This document shows, piece by piece, positions 1 to 8,005 of a DNA stretch of 63,468 nucleotides. The stretch is from Rubripirellula sp. (GTDB taxonomy: Bacteria > Planctomycetota > Planctomycetia > Pirellulales > Pirellulaceae), in the NCBI GenBank assembly GCA_029213145.1, contig JARGNK010000005.1, forward strand, positions 51,294 through 114,761, written 5' to 3'. Numbering within the stretch: position 1 is the stretch's first letter; each line of letters begins with the position of its first letter. The position numbers and the translations under genes were made by a program. The notes below the pieces were generated by a model that worked only from the letters and a program-made list of their open reading frames with translations, did not search any database and had not been told where the DNA came from.

Positions 1-39
1 CCTACGCCGCGTTCCTACGCCGCGTTCCTACGCCGCGCG
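1..39. repeat. 13-bp tandem repeat, three copies
   Basis: Three head-to-tail copies of a 13-bp unit (CCTACGCCGCGTT; third copy ends CGCGG) at 1-13, 14-26 and 27-39. The TAG stop of the acyltransferase on the minus strand (28-30) lies in the third copy, so the repeat supplies the last codons and the stop. The array touches the window edge and may continue outside. Confidence 0.85.
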
Positions 40-726
40 GCGACGCTTGGCCGATGATCGAGCGGCGGTTGGTGCGATGGTTGTGGCTGCTTCAGTCGGA
101 TCGTACTGACGTTCAAGCTCATGAAGACATTTAGCGATTCGGTCTGCAAAGTCTTCCAGGCTTTCGTCACGATCGAAATAAATCGGTGCTGACATCGCGA
201 CGTTTAGTCGCGTGAAGGGACGAGGAATCTGCAGACGGTCCCACGCTCGGGTCAGAATCCAGCGCCGTTCTGGAATCGCGACCCCGCAAAGGATGGCCGA
301 GCCGGTGTTTTTTGCCAGCAGACTGATACCCGGTTGAACATGGCCACGTGGCCCTCGCGGTCCATCAATCGTCAAGATTCCGTTCTGGCCATCGCGAATT
401 CGGTCGGCCATGCCTTTGAGAGCCGAGCTACCGCCTTTTCGCTGAGGACCGCTGCTACCGCGAATCGGTTCATGACCGAGCATTCGAATGAGTGGCACGA
501 TGATTTCACCATCTGCCGATCGCGAAACGATCGAAACCATGCCCGGATCGCTAACCACCAGCCCGGAAACCTGGTGAGCGTGCAGCACCGCGAATACGTG
601 GGGAATTCCCTGCTTCGACAGTTCGGGACGATAATCGGTCGCGAATCGCACCCGGCACGTCCACCGCAAGGCGATGACGAGGAAGGCAAGCAGCCAGCCA
701 GCGAATTTTGATAGCCATCTTTTCAT
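28..726 (-). CDS. DUF374 family lysophospholipid acyltransferase-like protein
   Basis: A 232-residue protein that looks like the DUF374 branch of the lysophospholipid/lipid A acyltransferase superfamily, expected to transfer acyl chains to a lipid acceptor at the inner membrane. An N-terminal hydrophobic helix (about residues 8-24) is followed by a conserved stretch with FAVLHAHQ, then RGSSGPQRKGG and TIDGPRGPRG, the blocks that define DUF374. The ATG at 726 (MKRWLSK) is preferred; a TTG 42 bases further upstream would only add a hydrophilic stretch. The C-terminus is very basic (SSAKRRRAA) and is built from the 13-bp repeat. The gene is divergent from the cytochrome gene that follows. Substrate is unknown. 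Confidence 0.85.
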   Translation of the reverse strand: MKRWLSKFAGWLLAFLVIALRWTCRVRFATDYRPELSKQGIPHVFAVLHAHQVSGLVVSDPGMVSIVSRSADGEIIVPLIRMLGHEPIRGSSGPQRKGGSSALKGMADRIRDGQNGILTIDGPRGPRGHVQPGISLLAKNTGSAILCGVAIPERRWILTRAWDRLQIPRPFTRLNVAMSAPIYFDRDESLEDFADRIAKCLHELERQYDPTEAATTIAPTAARSSAKRRRAA

Positions 727-1093
727 CCCTACTCGTATACGGACTGTTAGGTCCTGATGGAACACCAAAAGATCCCTGGTGCTGCCTCCTGATATCCCTT
801 CTCACTGGCCGTTATTGCCAGTATTCACCTCACCCGCGTGTTTCGTCTCCCCGCTTGTTTTTGTTTTCTTGGGTTCCTGTTGTGGGTGAATTGCCCCTCC
901 CATGGTGTGTCTGTTGAGCCTGACGGGTGGCGGTCTTCCAAATTGTGCCAACCTAGCCATCTCGGCCGTTTAAAAATCCTGTTTGGCGATTCGGGCGACA
1001 GAGGTAACAATGTATACCTAGTAAGATGAATAAGCCGACGCCATTCGCATCCCTCCCTGCGGCGTCTTGATTCCTGCCCCACCTGTCGCACCT
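727..1093. other. Intergenic region between divergent genes
   Basis: About 370 bases between divergently transcribed genes. It must hold promoters for both, but I see no convincing -35/-10 pair, hairpin or small gene. Reading frames inside it are short and of unlikely composition. Confidence 0.5.
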
Positions 1094-3532
1094 ATGAAGT
1101 TCTACTCACGTGTTTTCCTGGCTATTTGCTTAGCCGGGTCGGCTTCCTTGGCCTGTTCCACCGCGATTGCTCAATCCGCTTCAACGAAAGTTGACTTCAT
1201 CAAGCAGGTTCAACCAATCCTGGCGAAACGTTGTTACGCCTGTCACGGACCAGATGAAGCGGAAAGTGGGCTTCGTTTTGATCAACAGGCATCGGTTTTT
1301 GGTGAAGCGGAATCCGGAGAGCATCCGGTTGTCGCGGGCGATATTGATGCGAGTGAATTGGTCGCTCGGATCAAGAGTGTTGATGAGTTCGAACGGATGC
1401 CGCCGGAAGGCGATCCGGTGACCCCGGAAGAAATCGAAGTTCTAAGCAACTGGATCGAACAAGGGGCAGAGTGGGACATTCACTGGGCCTTCAAGCCGAT
1501 GCAGGCTGCCGAGCCTCCTGAGGTCGATGATCCGGCGTGGGGCCAGAATCCTATCGATGCGTTCATCTACGATGGCCTGCAGCGTGTCGGGCTTCAGCCA
1601 AACCCGCCGGCTGATCGAAGAGAGCTGATTCGACGTGCTTTTTATGACCTTACAGGGTTACCTCCGACCGCAGAGCAAGTCGACCGATTCGTCAACGATT
1701 CAGACCCATTGTCATTCGAAAAATTAATTAATGAACAATTAGAATCGCATCACTATGGCGAACGTTGGGGGCGGCATTGGCTTGACCTCGTTCGCTATGC
1801 AGAGACAAATTCGTACGAACGAGATGGCCCCAAGCCAAATGCGTGGAAATATCGAGACTATGTCATTCGCTCCTTCAATGATGACAAACCGTACGATCAG
1901 TTCTTGCAAGAGCAACTTGCCGGTGATGAGTTGGATGAAGTCACACCGGAAACACTCACTGCCACCGGATACTACAGACTTGGAATCTGGGATGACGAGC
2001 CAGCGGATCCTTTGTTGGCACGGTATGACGAGTTGGACGACATCATCATGACGACCGGCCAAGCGATGCTTGGCTTGACGATCAATTGTGCTCGCTGTCA
2101 CGACCACAAGATCGATCCAATTCCCCAGTCAGATTACTACAGTCTGCTGGCGATGATGGCTGATGTAACCAGTTGGGGCACACGCGGCGACCAACGATCG
2201 AATAATCAGATCGATGTTACATCGGACGAACTCCGTCAAAAGTATCAAGCCAATGATGAGCAGCGTCGCAAACTAGAAGCTGACATGCGTGAAATCGAGC
2301 AGACCGGCATCGCCAAAATGTCAGCTCCCGATCAACGTGCGACGGAGGGGCCCAAACGCGAACGAGAGCGGGTCCTTAAGAAAAAGCTGAAAGACAATCT
2401 GGATGACGAAATGTGGGAGCAGTACCAAGCAGTGCAAAAAGAGCTTGCTGAGGTGGTACAGCAAGGAAAGGAACTGCCGCCGCGAGAAACCGTGATGGGA
2501 TTGGCGAAAACAATTGCCCAGCCGAAGCAAACGTTTGTGTTGTTTCGCGGAAACCCGCACTCCCCTGCGGATCCGGTTGAGCCTCGTTTTCCGACAATCT
2601 TCGAAACCGAAGCACCGACGTCTTTCCCAGAAATGGAAGGTTCCGCTGGAAGACGTCGCGTCTTGGCTGAGTGGATGACCAGTTCCGACAATCGATTGAC
2701 AGCAAGAGTGATCGCTAACCGTGTTTGGCAATTTCACTTTGGGCGAGGGATCGTCCGCAGTAGTAATAACTTCGGCTTGCTCGGTACGCCTCCAACGCAC
2801 CCAGAGTTGCTCGATTGGTTAGCACAGCGACTGATCGAGGATGGTTGGAAACTCAAGTCACTCCATCGATTGATCATGACGAGTCGTGCTTACCAAATGT
2901 CGTCGGCTGGTCAACAGAAAGGACTATCACAGGATCCGAACAACGAGACCTTCTGGCGGTTCGATCCACGCCGGTTGAGTGCTGAGGAAGTCCGTGATTC
3001 GCTGCTTGCAATCAATGGCTCGCTGAACCGCAAAGCGTACGGCCCGAGTATCTATCCAAAGTTGTCCCGCGAGGTATTGGCTGGGCAATCACGGCCAGGC
3101 AGTGGATGGGGAAATTCTTCAGAGCAGGATCGCAATCGTCGCAGTGTTTACATTCACGTGAAGCGATCCCTGTTGACTCCCTTGTTAACTGCTTTTGATT
3201 TTCCCGATCCCGATCTGACTTGTGAAGATCGATTTGACACCCTGCAACCAGGCCAAGCGTTGTCATTGCTGAATAGTGAGTTCATTCACGAACAAGCGAA
3301 ACGAGTGGCTGCTTTGATTGGTGTGACGGACAAGGATGATTTGGAACCGAATGAGATTGTGACGCGATGTATTGCTGCTGTGCTAGGTCGTGAAGCAACC
3401 TCAGATGAGATCGCTGATGGGAAACAGTTAATCGAGGATCTGGTAAATCGCCGCAATTTATCACGGCAACGCGCGGCGGAGTTGTACTGTTTGACCGTGC
3501 TGAACTGGAATGAATTTCTGTTCGTGGACTGA
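1094..3532 (+). CDS. PSCyt1/DUF1549/DUF1553 planctomycete cytochrome c protein
   Basis: An 812-residue exported protein. A signal peptide ends near residue 27 (ACSTAIAQS). The planctomycete cytochrome c domain (PSCyt1) follows, with haem motif CYACH at residues 47-51. Next is DUF1549 (about 150-360), with the hallmark [18 protein letters not shown] and a second CxxCH ([11 protein letters not shown]). A charged coiled-coil-like linker with many E/K/R residues leads to DUF1553 (about 530-810), with LTARVIANRVWQFHFGRGIV and the terminal NEFLFVD. The ATG at 1094 is chosen because it begins the signal peptide; an in-frame TTG at 1067 adds only MIPAPPVAP. The downstream DUF1501 gene lies 67 bases away and is the usual partner. 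Function is unproven: family members cluster with sulfatases and polysaccharide utilisation genes, so an electron-transfer role in glycan breakdown is inference. Confidence 0.93.
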   Translation: MKFYSRVFLAICLAGSASLACSTAIAQSASTKVDFIKQVQPILAKRCYACHGPDEAESGLRFDQQASVFGEAESGEHPVVAGDIDASELVARIKSVDEFERMPPEGDPVTPEEIEVLSNWIEQGAEWDIHWAFKPMQAAEPPEVDDPAWGQNPIDAFIYDGLQRVGLQPNPPADRRELIRRAFYDLTGLPPTAEQVDRFVNDSDPLSFEKLINEQLESHHYGERWGRHWLDLVRYAETNSYERDGPKPNAWKYRDYVIRSFNDDKPYDQFLQEQLAGDELDEVTPETLTATGYYRLGIWDDEPADPLLARYDELDDIIMTTGQAMLGLTINCARCHDHKIDPIPQSDYYSLLAMMADVTSWGTRGDQRSNNQIDVTSDELRQKYQANDEQRRKLEADMREIEQTGIAKMSAPDQRATEGPKRERERVLKKKLKDNLDDEMWEQYQAVQKELAEVVQQGKELPPRETVMGLAKTIAQPKQTFVLFRGNPHSPADPVEPRFPTIFETEAPTSFPEMEGSAGRRRVLAEWMTSSDNRLTARVIANRVWQFHFGRGIVRSSNNFGLLGTPPTHPELLDWLAQRLIEDGWKLKSLHRLIMTSRAYQMSSAGQQKGLSQDPNNETFWRFDPRRLSAEEVRDSLLAINGSLNRKAYGPSIYPKLSREVLAGQSRPGSGWGNSSEQDRNRRSVYIHVKRSLLTPLLTAFDFPDPDLTCEDRFDTLQPGQALSLLNSEFIHEQAKRVAALIGVTDKDDLEPNEIVTRCIAAVLGREATSDEIADGKQLIEDLVNRRNLSRQRAAELYCLTVLNWNEFLFVD

Positions 3533-3599
3533 ATCAATCCGATCGCCAAGTCCGTGTAAGGCAGGGCGGTCCCTGAAAGATGTGATAGGAAGAGATGAG

Positions 3600-5057
3600 A
3601 TGGTGAAACGACAATCCAACTTTTGCGGGCGAACTCGGAGAGAATTCATCTGGCAGGCAGGTGCTGGTTTCGGCGGAGCTGCGCTCGCATCGATGCTGTC
3701 CGGTGATGGGTTTTTTGATCCGGCGAACGCGGCAGAGAATACTTATAAAAATCCGTTGGCCGCCAAACCTCCGCACTTTGCTCCAAAAGCAAAGTCAGTG
3801 ATTTTTCTGTTCATGTATGGTGGGCCGAGCCACATTGACACCTTTGATCGCAAGCCTGCCATGAAGGGGATGGATGGCAAGACTGTTGATGTCAAAACTT
3901 TTGGACGGGGCGGTCATCGAAGCCGTGGCCGAATCGTTGAACCACGATGGAATTTCAAGCAGTATGGTGAATGCGGAAAGTACGTCAGCGATCTCTTTCC
4001 TAACGTCGCGGAGCACGTCGATGATATCGCGTTCCTGCACTCGATGACCGCTGACTCGCCGATCCACGGATCCGCGATGTTGATGATGAATAGCGGACGA
4101 ATTTTGTCAGGTAGCCCTGCTCTTGGATCTTGGGTTACCTATGGATTGGGAAGCGAAAACGAAAACCTGCCCGGCTTTGTCGTCATGCTCGACCCAAGTG
4201 GTGGTCCGATTAGTGGAGCAAAAAATTGGAGTAGCGGTTACATGCCGGCGACCTACCAGGGAACCGTGTTTCGAAGCGAAGGTGCGCCGATCTTGAATCT
4301 GGATCCGCCTGGTGATTTACCCGAAGGGGTGCAGCGACAGCTGATCGATTCCATTCAGAATGCGAATCGTCGACACCTCGTTTCGCGAGAATCGAACGAT
4401 GATCTTGCCTCTCGGATTGCCAGTTACGAGTTGGCCTACAAGATGCAAACCACCGCGCCCGAAGCGGTTGATCTGTCGACCGAGGACGAACGCACCTTGG
4501 AGATGTACGGCGTCAACCAAGATCGAACCCGTGACTTTGGGACTCGATGCCTGATGGCCCGCAGGTTGGTGCAGCGTGGTGTTCGCTTCATTCAACTTTA
4601 TAGCGGTGGTGCCCATAATGATGCCAACTGGGATGCTCACGGAGACTTGGAAGTCAATCACAATAAGCACGCCGGTAACACTGATCAGCCGATCGCCGCT
4701 TTGTTGAAGGATCTAAAGCAGCGAGGAATGCTGGACGAAACCTTAGTGGTCTGGGGTGGTGAATTCGGGCGACAGCCGACTGCTGAATATGCGAAAGGCT
4801 CAGGACGCGATCACAATTCCTATGGCTTCACAATGTGGATGGCCGGCGGCGGCATCAAAGGTGGTGTCAGTCATGGAACAACCGATGAACTCGGCTCGCA
4901 GGCTGTTGAGAATCCGCTCGAAGTCAAACACCTGCATGCGACGATCCTGCAACAGCTTGGACTCGACCCGAATCACCTCGCGTACTTCTATAGTGGTTTA
5001 GACCAGAAGTTGGTCGGCGTCGAATCTGTCGAGCCGATCCATGATATTATCGCCTGA
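3600..5057 (+). CDS. DUF1501 (sulfatase-fold) protein, Tat-exported
   Basis: A 485-residue DUF1501 protein. A twin-arginine leader (TRREFIWQAGAGFGGAALASM, residues about 14-34) indicates folded export. The family fold resembles alkaline phosphatase/sulfatase; typical blocks are visible: FLFMYGGPSHIDTFDRKP, LHSMTADSPIHGSAM, LVVWGGEFGRQPTAE, GRDHNSYGFTMWMAGGGIKGG and the final LHATILQQLGLD. The ATG at 3600 is preceded by an AGGA-containing stretch; the longer in-frame start at 3510 would overlap the upstream gene and put 30 odd residues before the leader. It forms a two-gene unit with the cytochrome upstream. Enzymatic activity is unknown. Confidence 0.92.
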   Translation: MVKRQSNFCGRTRREFIWQAGAGFGGAALASMLSGDGFFDPANAAENTYKNPLAAKPPHFAPKAKSVIFLFMYGGPSHIDTFDRKPAMKGMDGKTVDVKTFGRGGHRSRGRIVEPRWNFKQYGECGKYVSDLFPNVAEHVDDIAFLHSMTADSPIHGSAMLMMNSGRILSGSPALGSWVTYGLGSENENLPGFVVMLDPSGGPISGAKNWSSGYMPATYQGTVFRSEGAPILNLDPPGDLPEGVQRQLIDSIQNANRRHLVSRESNDDLASRIASYELAYKMQTTAPEAVDLSTEDERTLEMYGVNQDRTRDFGTRCLMARRLVQRGVRFIQLYSGGAHNDANWDAHGDLEVNHNKHAGNTDQPIAALLKDLKQRGMLDETLVVWGGEFGRQPTAEYAKGSGRDHNSYGFTMWMAGGGIKGGVSHGTTDELGSQAVENPLEVKHLHATILQQLGLDPNHLAYFYSGLDQKLVGVESVEPIHDIIA

Positions 5058-5503
5058 CTCAAAGTTGTCGTGAGATTTCTAGCTGAAGACTTGAATCGTG
5101 TTGGATTGTGCCGATGTGGCTCGTGTCCGGTTGAGTCGGTGTGTCCCAATCTCGAGTCGTGATCGAGGCAATTTGCTTGGGTCTCAATAAAAGCAAGTTG
5201 CTGAGTTAGGAGCCGAGTACGTTGCCCGAGGCGGCGGATCGGGGCTGAAGCGCGGACGGAATTCGCTTGAATCAGCCGGTGATTGCATCGCTTTGAATCA
5301 CATCGTTCAGGTGCTCGCGATCCCAACCGTGTGATCCAAATGGTCGCCGTCGAATCGGTGAATGAACTCGCCATTCGGTTGGGCAGCGTGCTCGATAATG
5401 CGGCCATCCCATTTTCGCGGCAGTGCTCGTCAGGATCAGCTATGCTGCGAAGCTCTGATTTGCAAGGAACAATCCCTCTCCATTCTGGGAATCGCGGTTC
5501 GCC
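5058..5503. other. Intergenic region, no gene recognised
   Basis: About 450 bases after the DUF1501 gene. A 74-codon frame (5283-5507) overlaps the next start codon as ATGA, but it has no recognisable features and its composition looks non-coding. No strong terminator hairpin was seen. Confidence 0.4.
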
Positions 5504-6568
5504 ATGATGACTGATACGTTTGCTGAATGGGAAAAATTCCAGCCAAAGGACTGGTACGTGCTTCGCGACGGTGAGCTATCGCAGCCAATGTCGGAGGCGC
5601 AAGTCTGCAAGTTTGTCTTTCAAGAACCGCTTACAGACGATGTTAAAATCAAGCAGGGGGAGAGTGGTTTTTTTCCTGTTTCAGAAGTGCGTGCGTTGTT
5701 TGCGGCACTACGAAATCAGGGCTGGTATGTACGCAGTGGAGGTGCGACTTACGGCCCATTTGTTGGAGACAAGTTTTTAACCCTGGTGAGGACGCAGTTC
5801 TTTGAAGCAGATGCCATTCGTGTGCGGCAAGGACCGGATGGTGAATGGGTGCGATTCAAAACTGCGAAGCGAAGTTTCGAGCGGCAGTCACGCAACTTGA
5901 AGCAGAAACTTGGTGCTGAGCCCGTCGAACAAGGAAAGCCCGTCGAACAATTGACGGCCGCTGCGAATCAGGAGTCGCAGTCGGGTGGTGATGCAGGAAA
6001 TTGTGATCAGCGATTTTCAGTGGCTCGTGATCGTAAAAGGCAGTCTATCAAAACACGGGCTTGTGTCTCCTGTAATCAAGAACACCAAGAAAAAACCCTG
6101 CTTTGCTTAGCATGCGCGGCAAAGAAAAAAAAGCAGGATGCGGAGCTGGCAAAGCACAAGAAGCGAATTCAAGGAGCGGATGCGAATCGCTCTGAGAATC
6201 CGATTGTCAAAGTGATCATGTTGGTGGTCGCGTTTGGTGCAAGCGGATTTTTCTTGAGCAAATGGCTTGTTACAACCGTTGTGTGGAGGGAGTTTTTTGT
6301 TCAAGACCAGCAAATGATCGGATGGGTATATTTTGTCTTGGGTGGAGTGTTGTTGTTGGTTGGTGCAGCAGTCATCTGGTTCGATCCCTACCGAAACGCT
6401 GACCGGAAGCTGATCGCCACGGCCGCTGTATCAATGCTTTTGGTGGGAGGTTCCTGTGTTGCTGTTGATTATGGCCGTTTGGCCGCGAACCAACAGCAAA
6501 TGCAAACGCAGAACGAAGCGTGGTCGGAGTTAATGCTCAATGGTGGTTATGGTGAGGATGAACCATAA
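5504..6568 (+). CDS. GYF_2 (DUF4339) domain membrane protein with zinc-ribbon-like motif
   Basis: A 354-residue protein. Two GYF_2-like modules stand at the N-terminus: WYVLRDGELSQPMS with KQGESGFFPVSEV (residues 12-60) and GWYVRSGGATYGPFVGD with PDGEWVRF (about 72-122). GYF_2 domains are thought to bind proline-rich or peptide segments. A Cys cluster (CVSCN...CLAC, about 188-206) may bind zinc and is followed by a lysine-rich stretch. Three hydrophobic helices (about 227-250, 268-288, 304-322) place the C-terminal part in the membrane, presumably leaving the binding modules in the cytoplasm. Two ATGs stand back to back (5504 and 5507). The gene is convergent with the prepilin-like gene. Specific role unknown. 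Confidence 0.75.
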   Translation: MMTDTFAEWEKFQPKDWYVLRDGELSQPMSEAQVCKFVFQEPLTDDVKIKQGESGFFPVSEVRALFAALRNQGWYVRSGGATYGPFVGDKFLTLVRTQFFEADAIRVRQGPDGEWVRFKTAKRSFERQSRNLKQKLGAEPVEQGKPVEQLTAAANQESQSGGDAGNCDQRFSVARDRKRQSIKTRACVSCNQEHQEKTLLCLACAAKKKKQDAELAKHKKRIQGADANRSENPIVKVIMLVVAFGASGFFLSKWLVTTVVWREFFVQDQQMIGWVYFVLGGVLLLVGAAVIWFDPYRNADRKLIATAAVSMLLVGGSCVAVDYGRLAANQQQMQTQNEAWSELMLNGGYGEDEP

Positions 6569-6725
6569 TCACCATTGCTGATCCCGCTCGATCGCCATCA
6601 GCGACAGGCAGAGCGGATCATGAGAAAACGCAAGAACAACTGGTGCGGTGAAAGAATCGATGGGAGCTAGCTGCTTGCGCTACTTTGGCTTTCTAGGTGA
6701 GTATTTTTCAGTTCGCCCTGTCCAG

Positions 6726-7679
6726 TCAGTGTGAATACTCAATCGATTCGCTGCCATCGATGGATGCCGAAGCACGATGAACTTCCATGTCAATGGTGTA
6801 AGTAATCATCTTGACTGAACCATCCACATTGGCGGCATTCCAGCCCGCGTGATGAGCACTGCCAAAGTCATGGCAGACCAAGCAATTGTTCGCAATATCA
6901 ACATGGGGTGGTCTGGCGGCGTAGCGGACGTAGGAATGCGTGGACGCTTTACGATTTGGATCACCAGCAATCGGTGAACGATCCCCAAAGCAATCACCCG
7001 TCGTGTACCTCAATAAATCCATTGCTTTCTCACCAAGCAGATAGGTATTGGCGAGTCCATCTTCGATGCGGTTCGTTTTGACACGGCTTCCAAAAACCCA
7101 AACACCATCTTTCTTGTGGGTAATCCCGATCAGGTTGTCGTTCTCGGGTTCAGCTGATCCACCATTCATTGCAAAGTCGATTCGGGCACCTTTGTCGCCA
7201 TATCGCTCTCGATAGGTTTTTACTAGCGGATAGGCTTCGGCGTCACGGCGAGTTGGGCAGTGATAGGCGGGAACCGTCGCTCGAACCATGTTTTGCACCG
7301 ATGGATCGGGCAACACAGTTCGCATCTCACCGATACGCGATAAGCCAGATGCGACTTCTCGTTGTTCAAGATATCCAAGGATTTGCGCTGGCCAAGGTGT
7401 GCCAAACAGAAGTGGATCGCGTTTTCGATTGAGTTCGAAAGTGACACGGATCGGTGATCTTTCACCCGCATAGCCAGGCAGTTCCTTGAACGACACCTCG
7501 TAATTGAGGCATGCCAAAGCAACCTGTTTCATGTTGTTCTGGCATTGAACGATCCGTGCCGCCTCTCTGGCTGCCTGGACCGCGGGAAGAAGCAGGCCGA
7601 TCAAGATTGCGATGATCGTGAGCACGACCAGAAGTTCGACCAGCGTAAAGCCGTGACGCTGTTTTGATACCGCCCGCAT
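6726..7679 (-). CDS. DUF1559 prepilin-like protein with H-X9-DG tail
   Basis: A DUF1559 protein, the large planctomycete family of type IV pilin/pseudopilin-like proteins. Taking the ATG at 7679 gives 317 residues with a 10-residue basic leader ending in Gly before [16 protein letters not shown], a classic prepilin peptidase site with Glu at +5. The helix continues into [13 protein letters not shown] and a CQNNMKQ motif. Near the C-terminus [12 protein letters not shown] fits the H-X9-DG signature. Other in-frame starts are ATG 7703, ATG 7766 and GTG 7772; 7679 is favoured because it gives a leader of normal length and has a G-rich stretch just upstream. Likely an envelope pseudopilin; the precise role of DUF1559 proteins is unknown. 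Confidence 0.88.
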   Translation of the reverse strand: MRAVSKQRHGFTLVELLVVLTIIAILIGLLLPAVQAAREAARIVQCQNNMKQVALACLNYEVSFKELPGYAGERSPIRVTFELNRKRDPLLFGTPWPAQILGYLEQREVASGLSRIGEMRTVLPDPSVQNMVRATVPAYHCPTRRDAEAYPLVKTYRERYGDKGARIDFAMNGGSAEPENDNLIGITHKKDGVWVFGSRVKTNRIEDGLANTYLLGEKAMDLLRYTTGDCFGDRSPIAGDPNRKASTHSYVRYAARPPHVDIANNCLVCHDFGSAHHAGWNAANVDGSVKMITYTIDMEVHRASASIDGSESIEYSH

Positions 7680-8005
7680 CGGGTGCCACCCCCATTTTTT
7701 CATGGTTGCCCGTGAGGAATGTTTTGCGATCGCCCACGCTTCAAAACGAGTCTCGTGTTTCGTCATGGACACGTCAAGTCTTTTGCCTAGGTGAAGATGT
7801 AGTTTGGTCGATTTGCTCGGAGTTTGGTAAAAAGGGCAAGGTTCGGATGGTCACCACATCATGGGGGCTGAAGCGTGCGAGAACCGCCGAATAAGACTTC
7901 AAATTGCGATCATTCGTGGATCTGGGTGCGAACGCTTGTAGACTGTTTGGTGTTGGATTTTCCGGGATTGTTGGCGTTTGGTTGGTTTTGAAAGAGTTTC
8001 AAGTG
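7680..8005. other. Divergent promoter region
   Basis: About 330 bases between the prepilin-like gene (minus) and the DUF1592 cytochrome gene (plus). Part of it is an open extension of the prepilin frame with alternative starts. I see no clear promoter hexamers. Confidence 0.4.

Noticed and set aside
5283..5507. 74-codon frame overlapping the GYF_2 gene start as ATGA
   Set aside because: The overlap looks suggestive, but the composition is random and no ribosome site is present.
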